Assembly: GCA_947284805.1 (NCBI GenBank)
Contig: OX369274.1
Location: 13,136,876-13,200,875, forward strand
Source of the DNA: Coleophora flavipennella
Taxonomy: Eukaryota > Arthropoda > Insecta > Lepidoptera > Coleophoridae
Direction: 5' to 3'
DNA length: 64,000 nt
Position 1 is the stretch's first letter. Every line of letters begins with the position of its first letter. The position numbers were made by a program, and so were the translations under genes. Below, piece after piece: positions 10,502 to 20,324 of this stretch. The notes beneath the pieces were generated by a model that saw only the letters and a program-made list of their open reading frames with translations, had not been told where the DNA came from and searched no databases.

Positions 10502-11150
10502 AAAAAAACCGGCCAAGTGTGAGTCTAAGTCATGCACTAAGGCTTCCGTACCAATAAACTAATTTGCATCTACAGCGCCATCTATAGAAACAGGTAAAAG
10601 TGGAACTAATTGCTGTTGTCGTATTACAACGCAAATTAACTATGTAGAAGATACTATTAGATCCCACTAGGTGTCGCTAGTTTCTAAACAATCGGACTTT
10701 GCAAATTAATTTTTTCCTGTAAGAACACAAGGACTTTAGATTTTTTCATAGACTTTTCTGTAATCTACATACACTGTGATTAAAAAAAAATTAGGATCAG
10801 TAGTTTCGGAGATAAATAACTTCAACACCATTTATCTTAAAATTATAAAAAAAACGTACTTGAGAATTTCACAACAAGCCCTTTTAATTTAAATATATCA
10901 CACGATACAGTTTGCAATTTTTTTCAAGTTTTCTAATTTACTCCCCTTTAAGTGGACCCCATATTTAAATTAATTTGTTTACGTTACATATCCGTTTTTG
11001 GGCCACCGACATACATATCGGTACCAAATTTAAACTCAATCGGTCCAGTAGTTTCTGAGCAAATCGGCTTTGACAGACGGACATACGGACACACGAGTGA
11101 TCCTATGAGGGTTTCGTTTTTCCTTTTGAGGTAAGGAACCCTAAAAATAT
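10502..11150 (+). repeat. Dispersed repeat ending AAGGAACCCTAAAA
   Basis: It begins ACCGGCCAAGTGTGAGTC and ends GGTAAGGAACCCTAAAAA, and contains AGCGCCATCTATAG and GACAGACGGACATACGGAC. These are hallmarks of a common lepidopteran dispersed repeat with relatives at 38832-39160, 43440-43745, 55852-56133 and 57415-57662. No coding region is seen. Confidence 0.6.
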
Positions 11151-11234
11151 AGTAATTTCAGGGGTAACTGGGTTAGTAAATTTTCAATGAAGAAAGGGTT
11201 ACAAAAATTACAAGGCATTTAACAAAAAAAAAGT

Positions 11235-11560
11235 GTGGTTTTATGTAAACATGGTAAAAGTGAAACTTTTTTTCACATTATACACATTTACAGAGTACGA
11301 AACGATCACGGCTGCTCTCGTCTTGGAGCTACGGTACAGAGGACGAAACGATCAAGTAATAAAAGTTTCACTCCTCTTGGAGCTACGGTACAGAGAACGA
11401 AACGATCGTGGCTGCTCTCGTCTTGGAGCTACGGTACAGAGGACGAAACGATCATGGCTGCTCTGACGAAAAAGTTTGAGACGATGTAATAATCACTTTG
11501 CCGTCACGAAACACACAGACGAAAAAGCTTGAGACTATGTAATAAAAGTTTCACTTTAAA
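11235..11560. mobile_element. K-family MITE with internal 46-bp tandem units
   Basis: The ends GGTAAAAGTGAAACTTTT and inverted AAAAGTTTCACTTT bracket three to four imperfect 46-bp units, each with GTCTTGGAGCTACGGTACAG and GACGAAACGATCA. Other copies with fewer units are at 45435-45612 and 50145-50310. The small ORFs here are repeat artefacts. Confidence 0.7.
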
Positions 11561-11799
11561 AAAATCTATAGCTACACAGATATATAGACTGTAGTATAGC
11601 TATATAGACTTCCATTTTCTCGAAAGTCCATTTCACGCCTGTCAGATGTTTTGTGCATGCGTCTGTCGTTAATACGATATTCACATGCCTTCGTCTTTTG
11701 TCAGTACAAAATGTGTCGCCAGCCGTTTGATTAATGGCGTTTTAATACGTCGTGGGTGTTAGGCGTTAGGTCACAAACTGTATGGTTTTTCTATAGAAA

Positions 11800-12430
11800 G
11801 ATCTGCTTCGCTTAGCTATTATTTCTGTTACTCTAACATCTGGGGGCACGGTAGTGCCCCCGCCAAGACGAGGCAAGCGAAGCGCAAGGGCACTACCTAC
11901 CTTTTCTCGAAACGCTTCGTCGTTTTTTTGAACTCTCATAACTTTGCTTTGGATGATGCTAAATAGTTAAAATTTTTCAAGATAGAATGCCATCAGTACA
12001 ATCATTAAACATACAAAGTTTGAACATCGTAGCTATTATACTTTAGATTTTATTAATGTCTCGAAACCCTCCATTTTGTCACTGACTCACTGACTATACG
12101 AATGCCTATGAAATTTTCGTGACGGTAGCAAAACGGCCAAGCCACACGTTTTGACTAAAATGTAGAATTTGTGAAGGTAGGCCTGGTAAAGTTAGGACGC
12201 ATAGATCAAAAATCTTGGCTCTACATGAGATCTGACCACTTTTTCATATATTTTGAGTAAGGTGTAGTGTGGGGCTTGTAGGTTTAGAGCGTGCAGTCTT
12301 TAGAGCTTGGCTTTATACGAGATCTGATTTTTCACAGGGTAAGCTACGTAGACTCGTCTAGGCAACATTTTTACATGAAAATGTTTTAGGTGGGATTTGT
12401 TATTCTTAACAATAATTACTTTGGGTTAGA
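11800..12430. repeat. Dispersed-repeat-like intergenic sequence with GC hairpin
   Basis: Repeat-like phrases (GATCTGCTTCGCTTAGC, GACGAGGCAAGCGAAGCGC, CACTGACTCACTGAC) resemble dispersed insect repeats. A perfect 8-bp stem GGGGGCAC/GTGCCCCC with a GGTA loop lies at 11842-11861. I see no ORF or splice-bounded exon. Confidence 0.4.
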
Positions 12431-12450
12431 TATAGTCGCAGGGAGGAAGC

Positions 12451-12764
12451 ATGCTCGACGGAAAAGTTAAAGCGCTAAGATCACTCAATCCGATGGGATG
12501 GAGTGTAAAAATATGCGCAATTTTGTGTCAAGTATTAATTCGAATCGGAACGGATCGCGTGGGAAATGTGAAATTGCATTGCGCAGTTTCTATCCGGACA
12601 TTTCAGTATCATGTCAAGAAGTTGGGACAGAGAACTCAACAACGTCCATGTCTCTGATATGTCGGGACCTGTTGGGACCGATGGCAACCCTACTTCAATG
12701 GGAAATGGCTACTGATGCCGCTGCCGAGATTTTTTCTACAAACATCTTCAAAATACTCCTGTGA
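12451..12764 (+). other. Overlapping short open frames, no recognised product
   Basis: Two overlapping open frames (ATG at 12451, 68 codons; ATG at 12498, 88 codons) share a stretch with balanced base composition unlike its AT-rich surroundings. Neither translation resembles a family I recognise. A decayed LINE or old gene fragment is possible. It lies 270 bp upstream of the first visible GT49 exon but has no residues typical of that family. Confidence 0.2.
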
Positions 12765-12812
12765 TCCTCCATTATCAAAATTTTCATACTTTAGTCCACT
12801 AGGAAAACCTAG

Positions 12813-12985
12813 GACGAAGGTCATTCATCATCATCATCATCAGCTGAAAGACCTCCACTTCTAAACATAGGTCTCCCCCGAGGATTTCCATAACGACCGG
12901 TCCTGTGCATCCAGCATCTATCGGATTCCTGCAACCTTCATCAGGTCGTCGATCCACTAAGTTAGAGGGCCACCTACGCCATATA
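12813..12985 (-). repeat. RTE-type LINE 3' tail
   Basis: It starts with (CAT)n on +, which is the (ATG)n tail of the LINE on the minus strand, then the inverted CAGCAGTGGACG-like boundary and the GGAAATCCTTGGGGGAG-type end of ORF2, diverged. It is truncated after about 170 bp. Confidence 0.75.
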
Positions 12986-13032
12986 TTCCGATACTTACAA
13001 CAAACAACATCTAATGCTATAATCCTTTTCAG

Positions 13033-13158
13033 CCGTTGCTGAGAACTCGCCGTGAGTATCCCTTCCACCGCTGGGAACCTCTTTACTTCGGCACTCAACA
13101 CGAGCCCTGGTACAGCGAATCCCTCTCCTGGGAGGGCCGCCAGGACAAGATGACCCAG
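13033..13158 (+). CDS. GT49-family glycosyltransferase (B4GAT1-like), internal exon
   Basis: This exon of 42 codons (126 bp, phase 0 at both ends) lies between a polypyrimidine acceptor (CCTTTTCAG, AG at 13031-13032) and a GT donor at 13159. It encodes YPFHRWEPLYFGT near its start and LSWEGRQDKMTQ at its end. That pattern (aromatic-P-h-RWEPhYhGT, then a D/E-rich stretch and W/G-x-x-DKMTQ) is typical of the beta-1,4-glucuronyltransferase 1-like proteins of glycosyltransferase family 49. These are Golgi type II membrane enzymes; the vertebrate member adds glucuronic acid to the dystroglycan glycan, and insects have several paralogues of less certain substrate. The next exon is 18158-18364 and joins in frame. 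Upstream exons, with the membrane anchor and DxD region, were not found in the window. Confidence 0.85.
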
Positions 13159-13191
13159 GTATTGACTTATCCTCTTATTTCGTTATTAAAA

Positions 13192-13500
13192 GTTCATGAG
13201 GGTTCTAAAGAAATTAGGTGCTTGGAATGGTGCTTAACAACCCATATAAAGTAGGTGCTTGGAATGGTGCTTAACAACCCATTTAAAGTAGGTTCTTGGA
13301 ATGGTGCTTATCCCACATAAAGTAGGTGCTTGGAATGGTGCTTAACAACCCATATAAAATAGATACTTGGAATGGTGCTTACCAACTCATTTAAAGTAGT
13401 AGCTTAATAACCCATATGAAGTAGGTGCTTGGACTGGTGGCTAACAACCCATATAAAGTAGGTTCTTGAAATGGTGCTTAACAACCCATTTAAAGTAGAA
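13192..13500 (+). repeat. 37-bp minisatellite in the GT49 intron
   Basis: About eight imperfect copies of a 37-bp unit with AGGTGCTTGGAATGGTGC and TTAACAACCCAT, alternating ATATAAAGT and TTTAAAGT endings. It begins only about 30 bp after the exon donor site. The open frame that runs from the exon into it ends after about two units. Confidence 0.9.
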
Positions 13501-14510
13501 CTTACTTAGTAGCAAAGAACAAAGATATGTATATCAGACTTGATGAAAAATTTACAATTTATTTGGGTTTGTTTGGGAGGTACCTTACCCAGATTTTTCT
13601 TGGAATAATGAAGTACCCAGTGCAGTAGGTCTTATTCATTCTTAATTACTCACAATTTTTTATTAAAATCGTTAGAGCCATTTATGAGAAAAAGGATTAA
13701 ACAAGCTGGATTTGTATGCGAGGTACCTTATTACGATTTTTATTGGAATTACGGACTTCTGTGTACTGTGTAGCCGCTAGTATGTGGCACTCTAATAATG
13801 TCATTGTCGTTGACTGTGAAACCGTTTTTCGGATCCTCCACAGACACGGGATTTAGAGAGCTGATGTTTAGTATAAACTGGAATTTCTCAGAGAATACTC
13901 AGAAACTGGCTTATTTATGGCTAAATTAATAATCTAGAATAAGTTTACAGCAATATTTTAAAACCTGTTTGCACTTAACTATTGCAATTATATCTTTAAC
14001 TTTGGTATACTTATGGGTGCCTAATATTTCACATTATTACCTGAAATAATTATAAAATAAAACAGTATTTGAGTCTTTTATTTACATTAAATAATACTAT
14101 ACTATATATACTATATATTTATAATCATATACAATACAAAACTCACATGTTACAGTACATATTTTTAACTCGACACTGTCACCGCGACTGCTGTCGTATT
14201 TCAACTAAAGATTAATTATTATTTTTATACTATGACCACTCCAGACCATTGGCATCATAGCTGTCCCTTTCTTTCCTGAACATAATATTGTATGCAAAAC
14301 AAAGAAAGACTTAAAAACGACCAGTATTTTGCACGCGAAATTAAAGTCTGTTGAGCGGCCAAGAAACGGTTTCTACACAGTCAAAGAAAATAAACAATCG
14401 TCCGTTTTTCGGATTCTCCACAGACAAGAGGGTAGGCCATATACAGTTATAATAATCTACCGAGTTTCATCAAATCGTTAAAGCCATTTTTGAGTAACTT
14501 TTTGTCGCAA
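13500..14510. other. Intronic AT-rich DNA, few features
   Basis: Intron of the GT49 gene. Two similar short segments, CCGTTTTTCGGATCCTCCACAGAC near 13830 and its relative near 14400, suggest an old duplicated repeat. There is no ORF of note and no recognisable mobile-element ends. Confidence 0.5.
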
Positions 14511-14751
14511 CTATACTGTTAAAAATATTATTAGTTGGCAACTGGTTGTGTATTAATGTGAAATATTCTTCATTCACAACTAGTTGCCAACAAATGAGGC
14601 AAACTCTTCCATTGCAACTGGTTGCGAAACATGGTTGCAGTGGCGGCCGATAGGGTTTATTATAAAATCAACATCATTACAACCACTGTGTTACCGGAGC
14701 CGGAGATTAAACTCCATTTGAAATCGAACCCACGAATTCTCTGTTTAAAGT

Positions 14752-14985
14752 TGTAACGCGGCGCGGTACGCTGTTATGCGTTATTGTTTCATTCGTCCTC
14801 TTCTTCATTATATCTAGTTTATTATATCCATTATTACCTTTTTACTTGCATTACTCTACAGTTTAACTTAATTTTACTATGTATATTTTATCATCAATGC
14901 CATTTTTTTTTTTTTTTTGTTTCACATAAATTAAAATTCAAAATAATTTATTTATTTACATATCATGTAAGTTTTTAAGAAAACA
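14752..14985 (+). repeat. LTR 5' end fragment
   Basis: It starts TGTAACGCGGCGCGGTACGCTG, preceded by AAGT, closely like the start of the solo LTR at 15382-16445. The TACA end is not found before the next repeat, so the copy is truncated. Confidence 0.5.
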
Positions 14986-15262
14986 AAGCTTTGGCTAGAT
15001 AGAAAAAAATCCCAAAAATAGGTCCGTTACTTTCAACTCTAATTATGTCTAATAATAAGAAATGTAATATAAATTAAAAAATATATATAACAATATTTGT
15101 TATGACAATACAAATTGAGTAATGTTATTATTTTTCATACTTTCATTGTAGTTTTTGATTGAAACGAAAAACCATTGAAAAAGTGTGTTTATTTTCTTTA
15201 CTCTTTACACGTGAAGAAAAAGACAGAGACAACTAATCAATACCTCGCCCTAAATTTGTAAG
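14985..15262 (+). repeat. Dispersed repeat Z, copy 1
   Basis: AGATAGAAAAAAATCCCAAA through TTTTTGATTGAAACGAAAAA to AAAAAGACAGAGACAACT is repeated in the same order and strand at 60025-60300, and its last part recurs at about 39620-39660. The element type is unknown. Confidence 0.65.
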
Positions 15263-15599
15263 TAGCACAAAGTTACTACGCTGCGCCAGGAGGCAGTCAT
15301 GACGAGTGACGGCAAAGTCAAACAGTAACCATTTAGAATTCAATGATGTGGAATTAATTAAGAGATCAGTACTCGTAAAGTTGTAACGCGGCAGCACTGT
15401 TATTTACCCTTCTTCCCTTCGATCGATTTCATCTATTTCTCATGCGCTGGCACATAACAACTTATGTGTCACAATTTGAATAATGTGTGACATACGATTC
15501 AAAAATCCAAATTTTCCTATTTCTCAATATTTTCATCTCTAAACGCTATCAAAATAAATAAATAATTTGTATGTAAAATAAATATCTACAACCTAATAA

Positions 15600-15960
15600 T
15601 CTCGGGTAAGATAATAGTTATTTATGATACAAGAGTGGTAAAAAGGTCAATAACATACGAGTGACATTTGTCAGCCCGAGCCGCAGGCGAGGGTTTACCA
15701 TCGTCACGAGTTTGTTATTTTCTTTTACACCCATATATCATATAACATTTTTCAACACAGTTGGGGGAAAACACGTAAAATAAAAAACGACCGTGACAGA
15801 AAACTAAAATACATGGGTACATACCTATGAAGGTTTAAGCAACCAAAGTTCATTTTACGCGACTTTTGGCTCATTTTAAATGTCCGGGGAGTAATCTTGC
15901 TTTTAATTTAATTTAAGTGTGTAATGTTTTTCTGATTCTTACGTATTTATTTTCTAAGTC
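15600..15960 (+). repeat. Dispersed repeat nested in the LTR
   Basis: GTTATTTATGATACAAG, GTGACATTTGTCAGCCCGAG and ACACCCATATATCATA recur at 55455-55850, where a LINE tail splits the copy. The element type is unknown. Confidence 0.6.
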
Positions 15961-15985
15961 TTATATTTCATCTTTTATCTCAAAA

Positions 15986-16377
15986 TCCTTACTAATATTA
16001 TAAATGTGAATGTTAGTTTCTTTAACATTGCAACGGAACAATGGATTGCTGTGATTTTTTGCACAGAGATGGCTGAGGGGGTGGGTAACGACATAATTTA
16101 CTAATTAGCATATCCTGACATGGTTCCCGACGGATCTGGGGAAAACTCATTTCCGCGCTCGCTGAGCTACGGACTGAAGTGGTTTTTTGTATACACTTAA
16201 TTGAGGGGGTGGGAAGTGACATAGACTTCTAATGAGAATAGCCCGATAACGTTCCTGAGGGATCTGAGGAAAACTGATGTCCACGCTCGCGAGCCGCTTG
16301 CGGCTCGCGCACCACTCACCCTAAAAGACAATCATTAAAACGATGTCAACGCGGGCGAAGCAGCGGGCAAAAGCTAT
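15986..16377 (+). mobile_element. Helitron (Lep1-like) inside the solo LTR
   Basis: TCCTTACTAATATT follows A15985. The end reads GCTAT rather than GCTAG, so the 3' terminus is mutated, but the GC-rich stem remains. It contains the CATTGCAACGGAACAATGG block, inverted relative to 6590-7018. Confidence 0.75.
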
Positions 16378-16753
16378 TAAATAATAATTGTATGCACGTA
16401 CGTATTTGCCCACGCCCTGCCTACCTTACCTTAAGTCGTGCTACAAAGTCTAAACGCCTATAAGTATTTTTGTCTGGGATAAAAATTCAGACAACTTACG
16501 AAGTAACTAGTATCTCATCTGTCACGGTACCTTTGATATTCCTATTCTCAGTTCTTATGTGAAATATCAGCGACGCAATAGCTGATATTTGTTTGTAATG
16601 GATTTTCCAAATACATTGTGCAAAGTTATATTCTCACAAAAGTTCGAATAGGAATAATATTCGCTGCGGGAAAACAAGTGGCATCAGTAAAAAAGAGTTA
16701 TCTTGATATACCTTTCTGTAGAAACCCTTAAGGCTTTAAGATGACTGAATCCA

Positions 16754-16811
16754 AACAGGTTGATACGTGTTAAAATAATCTTCTTATTATTTTAACACGT
16801 ATCAACCTGTT
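16754..16811. other. Perfect 26-bp hairpin with a 6-nt loop
   Basis: Arms 16754-16779 and 16786-16811 are exact reverse complements (core GGTTGATACGTGTTAAAA), with loop CTTCTT. The arms stop abruptly on both sides. It lies in the GT49 intron. It could be a young MITE remnant or a hairpin RNA; the sequence alone does not decide. Confidence 0.9.
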
Positions 16812-16979
16812 ATAATAATATATTTTATTGTTAAAATAATATTTAATACATAATAATAAGATTTAGATTTCTGGAAGAAATCGCTTTGAGCGATAAGACC
16901 GCCCAAATTGTACCGCTACATTTTATGCTTGCGATGGTAGGTTCTTGGTGGGACACTGAAATGAACTGAAACCTAAATA

Positions 16980-17105
16980 TGGACCGCTATAGTTACTTTT
17001 TTATATTGTGTTTTTTATTTTATTTTTTGAGTTAAGTTTTTATAATTTGTTTATTTTTTTTTGACTAGTGTGTACAATAAAGAGTATGTATCTTATCTTA
17101 TCTTA
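16980..17105 (+). repeat. LINE 3' tail with TATCT microsatellite
   Basis: GAGTTAAGTTTTTATAATTTG, GTGTACAATAAAGAG (AATAAA signal) and a (TATCT)n end. A near copy is at 22370-22485. This layout is typical of LINE 3' untranslated ends. Confidence 0.65.
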
Positions 17106-17109
17106 ATAT

Positions 17110-18157
17110 CGAACGTAACTCTATTCATTTTACTCGTAAGTTCAAATCAATGCGGGCTTCGACGCGGCTGTTACGTTGAGTCCAATCCGAACGCCCAATT
17201 CTCGAATTTTACATGTTTTTATTACTTTTCTATACTTTCAAATATTTTTTTTAAAATTTTGTTTAATTTGAATAAAAGGTTTTAAAGTCACCAAATTTTT
17301 GTGTGTTGGTTTCATTTAACATTAACTATTTGTTTTTGAGAAGTTTTGCAATTATTGCCAAAATCAGGGTGTACAGTATATTTTTTTACATCAAAAGTCG
17401 TAATATTTTTAAAATTGTATTTTATTAAATCGATTTTTTATTAGTTAAAGTATATTATATATATTATATGTTTCATAGTGATAGCTTTACACAGTCTTTC
17501 AATAATTTGAATTGAATATTGTCATTTGATCCATCTTAAGGCCTTAAGGATCCCCAGAAGGCTCCAGTTTCCATGCAAACTTAGTTCCACTGTAATACAA
17601 AAACTACATGCCGGATTGTATCCAAAATTTGCAAATATATTGAGTAACTGACAGAGAGGGATTCAATGTTTTCAATCTATCTCTGTCAGATCGAATAGGA
17701 GAGAGCAAAGAGAGTCTTACCGTACTGTAGAGATCGTATAGCTCGACTCCCACTCATCTACGCCTCCTTTGCCATCTTTATCTCCGTGGGTAGTTTTAAA
17801 AAACTAATTTTTGAAATTCCTACTGAGCTTTTGTTCGAAAGAGATTGTAAAAGCGTAGCTTAATAATTAAATTCGATCCAATAATCAGCCAGCCGGCGAA
17901 GCCCGTTTTAAAGTGAATAAATGTGATTTTTCGCCAGTTTCACTAATCTAACAAAAACTGTATTTCACTTATTTTATAAACTCCACTGAGTTTACCTAAA
18001 CTCACTATTTCACTGTTTTCAATCTATCTCTGTCACATCGAATAGGAGAGAGCTGAGAGACTTGCTTTTTGACCGGCTGTCTTACCGGTTACCGGACAGC
18101 CCACCGTGCGGCAACGCTAAATCCAAGTTAATAACCATGTTCCTTTTTGCCCGCTAG
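17110..18157. other. Remaining GT49 intron
   Basis: AT-rich non-coding DNA. A segment TTTTCAATCTATCTCTGTCA...GAATAGGAGAGAG occurs twice (near 17670 and 18016), suggesting an old local duplication. The last 20 bp give the pyrimidine-rich acceptor TTCCTTTTTGCCCGCTAG. Confidence 0.5.
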
Positions 18158-18364
18158 ATGCTAGAGCTATGCTTGAGGGAGTACAGCCTGGTGCTACTAG
18201 ATGGCGCTTTTCTGTGCCACGCGGCAACCAAGCCCGGCGACCGGTATGCGAGAGCTGAGAGGTTAAACCACCTTCGTTACATGAAGATCATCGATGGCTT
18301 GAAGAAGAGGTACCGTGCAAGGCCGCAGTGTAGGGTCAACTATGGGTGCAGTACTACAGGATAA
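18158..18364 (+). CDS. GT49-family glycosyltransferase (B4GAT1-like), terminal exon
   Basis: It begins after an AG acceptor (18156-18157) in phase 0 and stops at TAA (18362-18364), giving 68 codons. Joined to 13033-13158 it reads DKMTQ then MLELCLREYSLVLLDGAFL, which follows the family pattern DKMTQ-x-ME-L-x(4)-Y-x-h-x-V-h-D-x-AFL-x-H. The segment after it (CHAATKPG) departs from the usual VHRPGIK, so this paralogue is divergent at a normally conserved site. The tail RYRARPQC resembles the family's basic, cysteine-containing end. The ATG at 18158 is an internal methionine, not a start. A SINE-C fragment begins about 65 bp after the stop. Confidence 0.85.
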   Translation: MLELCLREYSLVLLDGAFLCHAATKPGDRYARAERLNHLRYMKIIDGLKKRYRARPQCRVNYGCSTTG

Positions 18365-18429
18365 AAAACAAAAAAATGCGAAGGATTATGTTATTACTTT
18401 ATGTGTGCAATTATTGTATAAACTCGTTT

Positions 18430-18506
18430 TTTTATTTATTCATTAATTGTAAGCCCTTGACATCATCTCACCTGATGGTAAGTGACGATAATGCCGAAGA
18501 TCAAAG
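18430..18506 (-). repeat. SINE-C 3' fragment
   Basis: TTGTAAGCCCTTGACATC through TGATGGTAAGTGACGATAATG matches the inverted 3' part of SINE-C. It lies just downstream of the GT49 stop. Confidence 0.7.
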
Positions 18507-18654
18507 GATTTTCATACACTTTTACCTCACGCTTAGCCCATGAAGTAGAGGGTAGTCATACACTCTTAACGCATGTATATTTCTGTTATAGAAATTACGA
18601 ATTTTCTGTATTAAAGAGTAATAAGGTACTTTTTAAGCAGGTGTAGTATAAAAT

Positions 18655-18875
18655 ACAAAAGAGTCATTGTTATGTAGTCATACCTGAACATAATTAAAGG
18701 GAATTAAATTGAACAACTTTTCCCAGGGTAACTAACTGGATTCGGGAAAAAAATGGACCTGTCATACAAAGTTTGCTTAGCCAATCAATTTAAATTTAAA
18801 TAACAACAAAAGCTATTTTACGAATGAAGAATAGGTTCTTTAGGGAAAATTGTTCAGTTTCATGGGCTCAGTAAC
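18655..18875. repeat. P-like palindromic MITE, decayed
   Basis: TTGAACAACTTTTCCCAGG and the inverted GGGAAAATTGTTCAGTTTCATGGG show the P-family arms at reduced identity. Confidence 0.5.
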
Positions 18876-18886
18876 CCCCTTTTTTA

Positions 18887-18955
18887 TTCACAATTTGTAA
18901 GCCCTTGGCATCATCTCAGCTGATGGTAAGTGACGATGATGCCGCAGATAGTTAA
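18887..18955 (-). repeat. SINE-C 3' fragment
   Basis: CACAATTTGTAAGCCCTTGG to GTAAGTGACGATGATGCC is the inverted tail of SINE-C, 70 bp only. Confidence 0.7.
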
Positions 18956-19002
18956 ATTAGACCCCCTTAAATTTAAGCTATTTCAGAAGCTAGACAGTCA
19001 GT

Positions 19003-19345
19003 ATGGAAGTCCAGTTAGGTAGGTCCAACTTCAAGAAAGAGATCAATCGACGAATCCAACTCGGCTGGGCAGCGTTCGGGAAGCTTCGCAATATTTTTAC
19101 GTCCCAGATACCGCAGTATCTTAAGACCAAGGTCTTCGACCAGTGTGTGTTGCCAGTGATGACTACGGAACTGAGACATGGTCACTCACTATGGGCCTCA
19201 TAAGAAGGCACAAGGTCACCCAAAGAGCATTGGAGCGTGCTATGCTCGGAGTTTCTGCAGCGCAGGATCGGTCGTTGTGGAAATCCTTGGGGGAGGCCTT
19301 TGTCCAGCAGTGGACGCTTTAGGCTGATATGATGATGATGATGAT
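19003..19345 (+). pseudogene. RTE-type LINE ORF2 3' part with internal deletion
   Basis: The + frame encodes VQLGRSNFKKEINRRIQLGW, then FGKLRNIF and LKTKVFDQCVLPVM, the thumb region of lepidopteran RTE-type reverse transcriptase. A small deletion after VLPVM shifts the frame. Near 19255 about 250 bp typical of the full element are missing, joining the GVS segment to the 3' end (DRSLWKSLGEAFVQQWT). The copy ends in (GAT)n. Confidence 0.85.
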
Positions 19346-19611
19346 GATTTCAGAAGGACCCTATATTCATTTTTAGTGGTTATATTTATTAATATCTGTA
19401 TAGGATAACATTATTAAATCTTTTACTGTTGTATATTATAGATATCGAATGAACAGAAAATTGAGCTAAGCTTAACTTTAGCTTTAAAAGCAGCTGTAAA
19501 TTATGATTAAATTTCCTTGATGAAAATGGATAATTATTTTGCATTTAAAATAAACTGTAGGTACCTAAATACGTTGTTTGATTTAATGACGAAATCTAAA
19601 TTATATATAGG

Positions 19612-19705
19612 TGTGATAAAATTGGTGTAGTAGCTGGTAACTGAGGCTTCTACTCAGTATGCCGAATATAAAACTTTCCTGAAGGAACCCATCAAGAAAC
19701 CATTT
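19612..19705. repeat. P-family MITE fragment
   Basis: GGTGTGATAAAATTGGTGTAG and GGCTTCTACTCAGTATG match the P-family left arm. A SINE-C begins right after it. Confidence 0.6.
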
Positions 19706-20310
19706 AACCGTTTCCGTGGTGTAAGGGTTAGTCCATTCGCTTCACACCAGGAGGTCTTGTCCTTGGCATCATCTCACCAGATGGTAAGTGACGATGATGC
19801 CAAAGATGGAAGCGGGCTTACCAAGATTCCCCAACGCAATAGAACTGGCTATCTTGTCTTCAAGCCGGAATAAATCAATGTTGTTAACACTGAAGTTTGG
19901 CGGCAAGACTTAGATAAGTTGGTAGTAGCTAGCTAGGCGGGCTTACAAAAGGCCCTACCACCAATCAAATCTTACAAGTTGACCCCACCGGGAATCGAAC
20001 CCGCAACCTCCTGGTGTGAAGAGAATGGACTAACCATTACGCCACGGAGGCAGTCATCTTTGTAAGACTGAGTTTGGCTGGTGTTAGGGCATTATCATAT
20101 CCCGCCTGGCTAGCTACCACCATCTTATCTAAGTCTTGCTGCCAAACATCAGTGTGAACAGTATTGAAGTGTTCCTGGTTGAAGATAAGATAGCCAGATC
20201 CCCATTGCGTTGGAGAGTCTCGGTAAGCCCGCTTCCATCTTCGGCATTATCGTCACTTACCATCAGGTGAGATGACGCCAAGGCCAAGGCATTACCAATG
20301 GTAAATAAAA
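19706..20310. repeat. Two SINE-C copies nested head to head
   Basis: A + strand SINE-C (head 19706-19757, body and tail 20057-20310) is interrupted by a minus-strand SINE-C (about 19758-20053). The copies form inverted arms of over 200 bp. The inner copy keeps its tRNA-like head (inverted GGAATCGAACCC at about 19989). The outer copy lost its B box at the junction. Confidence 0.8.
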
Positions 20311-20324
20311 ATAAATCGGTAAGA

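Larger units (their letters stand above)
15382..16445 (+). mobile_element. Solo LTR with 4-bp TSD, carrying two nested repeats
   Basis: The ends TGTAAC and CTACA with a 4-bp direct repeat AAGT on each side (15378-15381, 16446-16449) mark an LTR without internal region, in sense orientation judged by the PBS beside the copy at 22688. The native LTR is about 350 bp; the rest is a dispersed repeat (about 15600-15960) and a Helitron (15986-16377) inserted later. It lies inside the GT49 intron. Confidence 0.75.
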
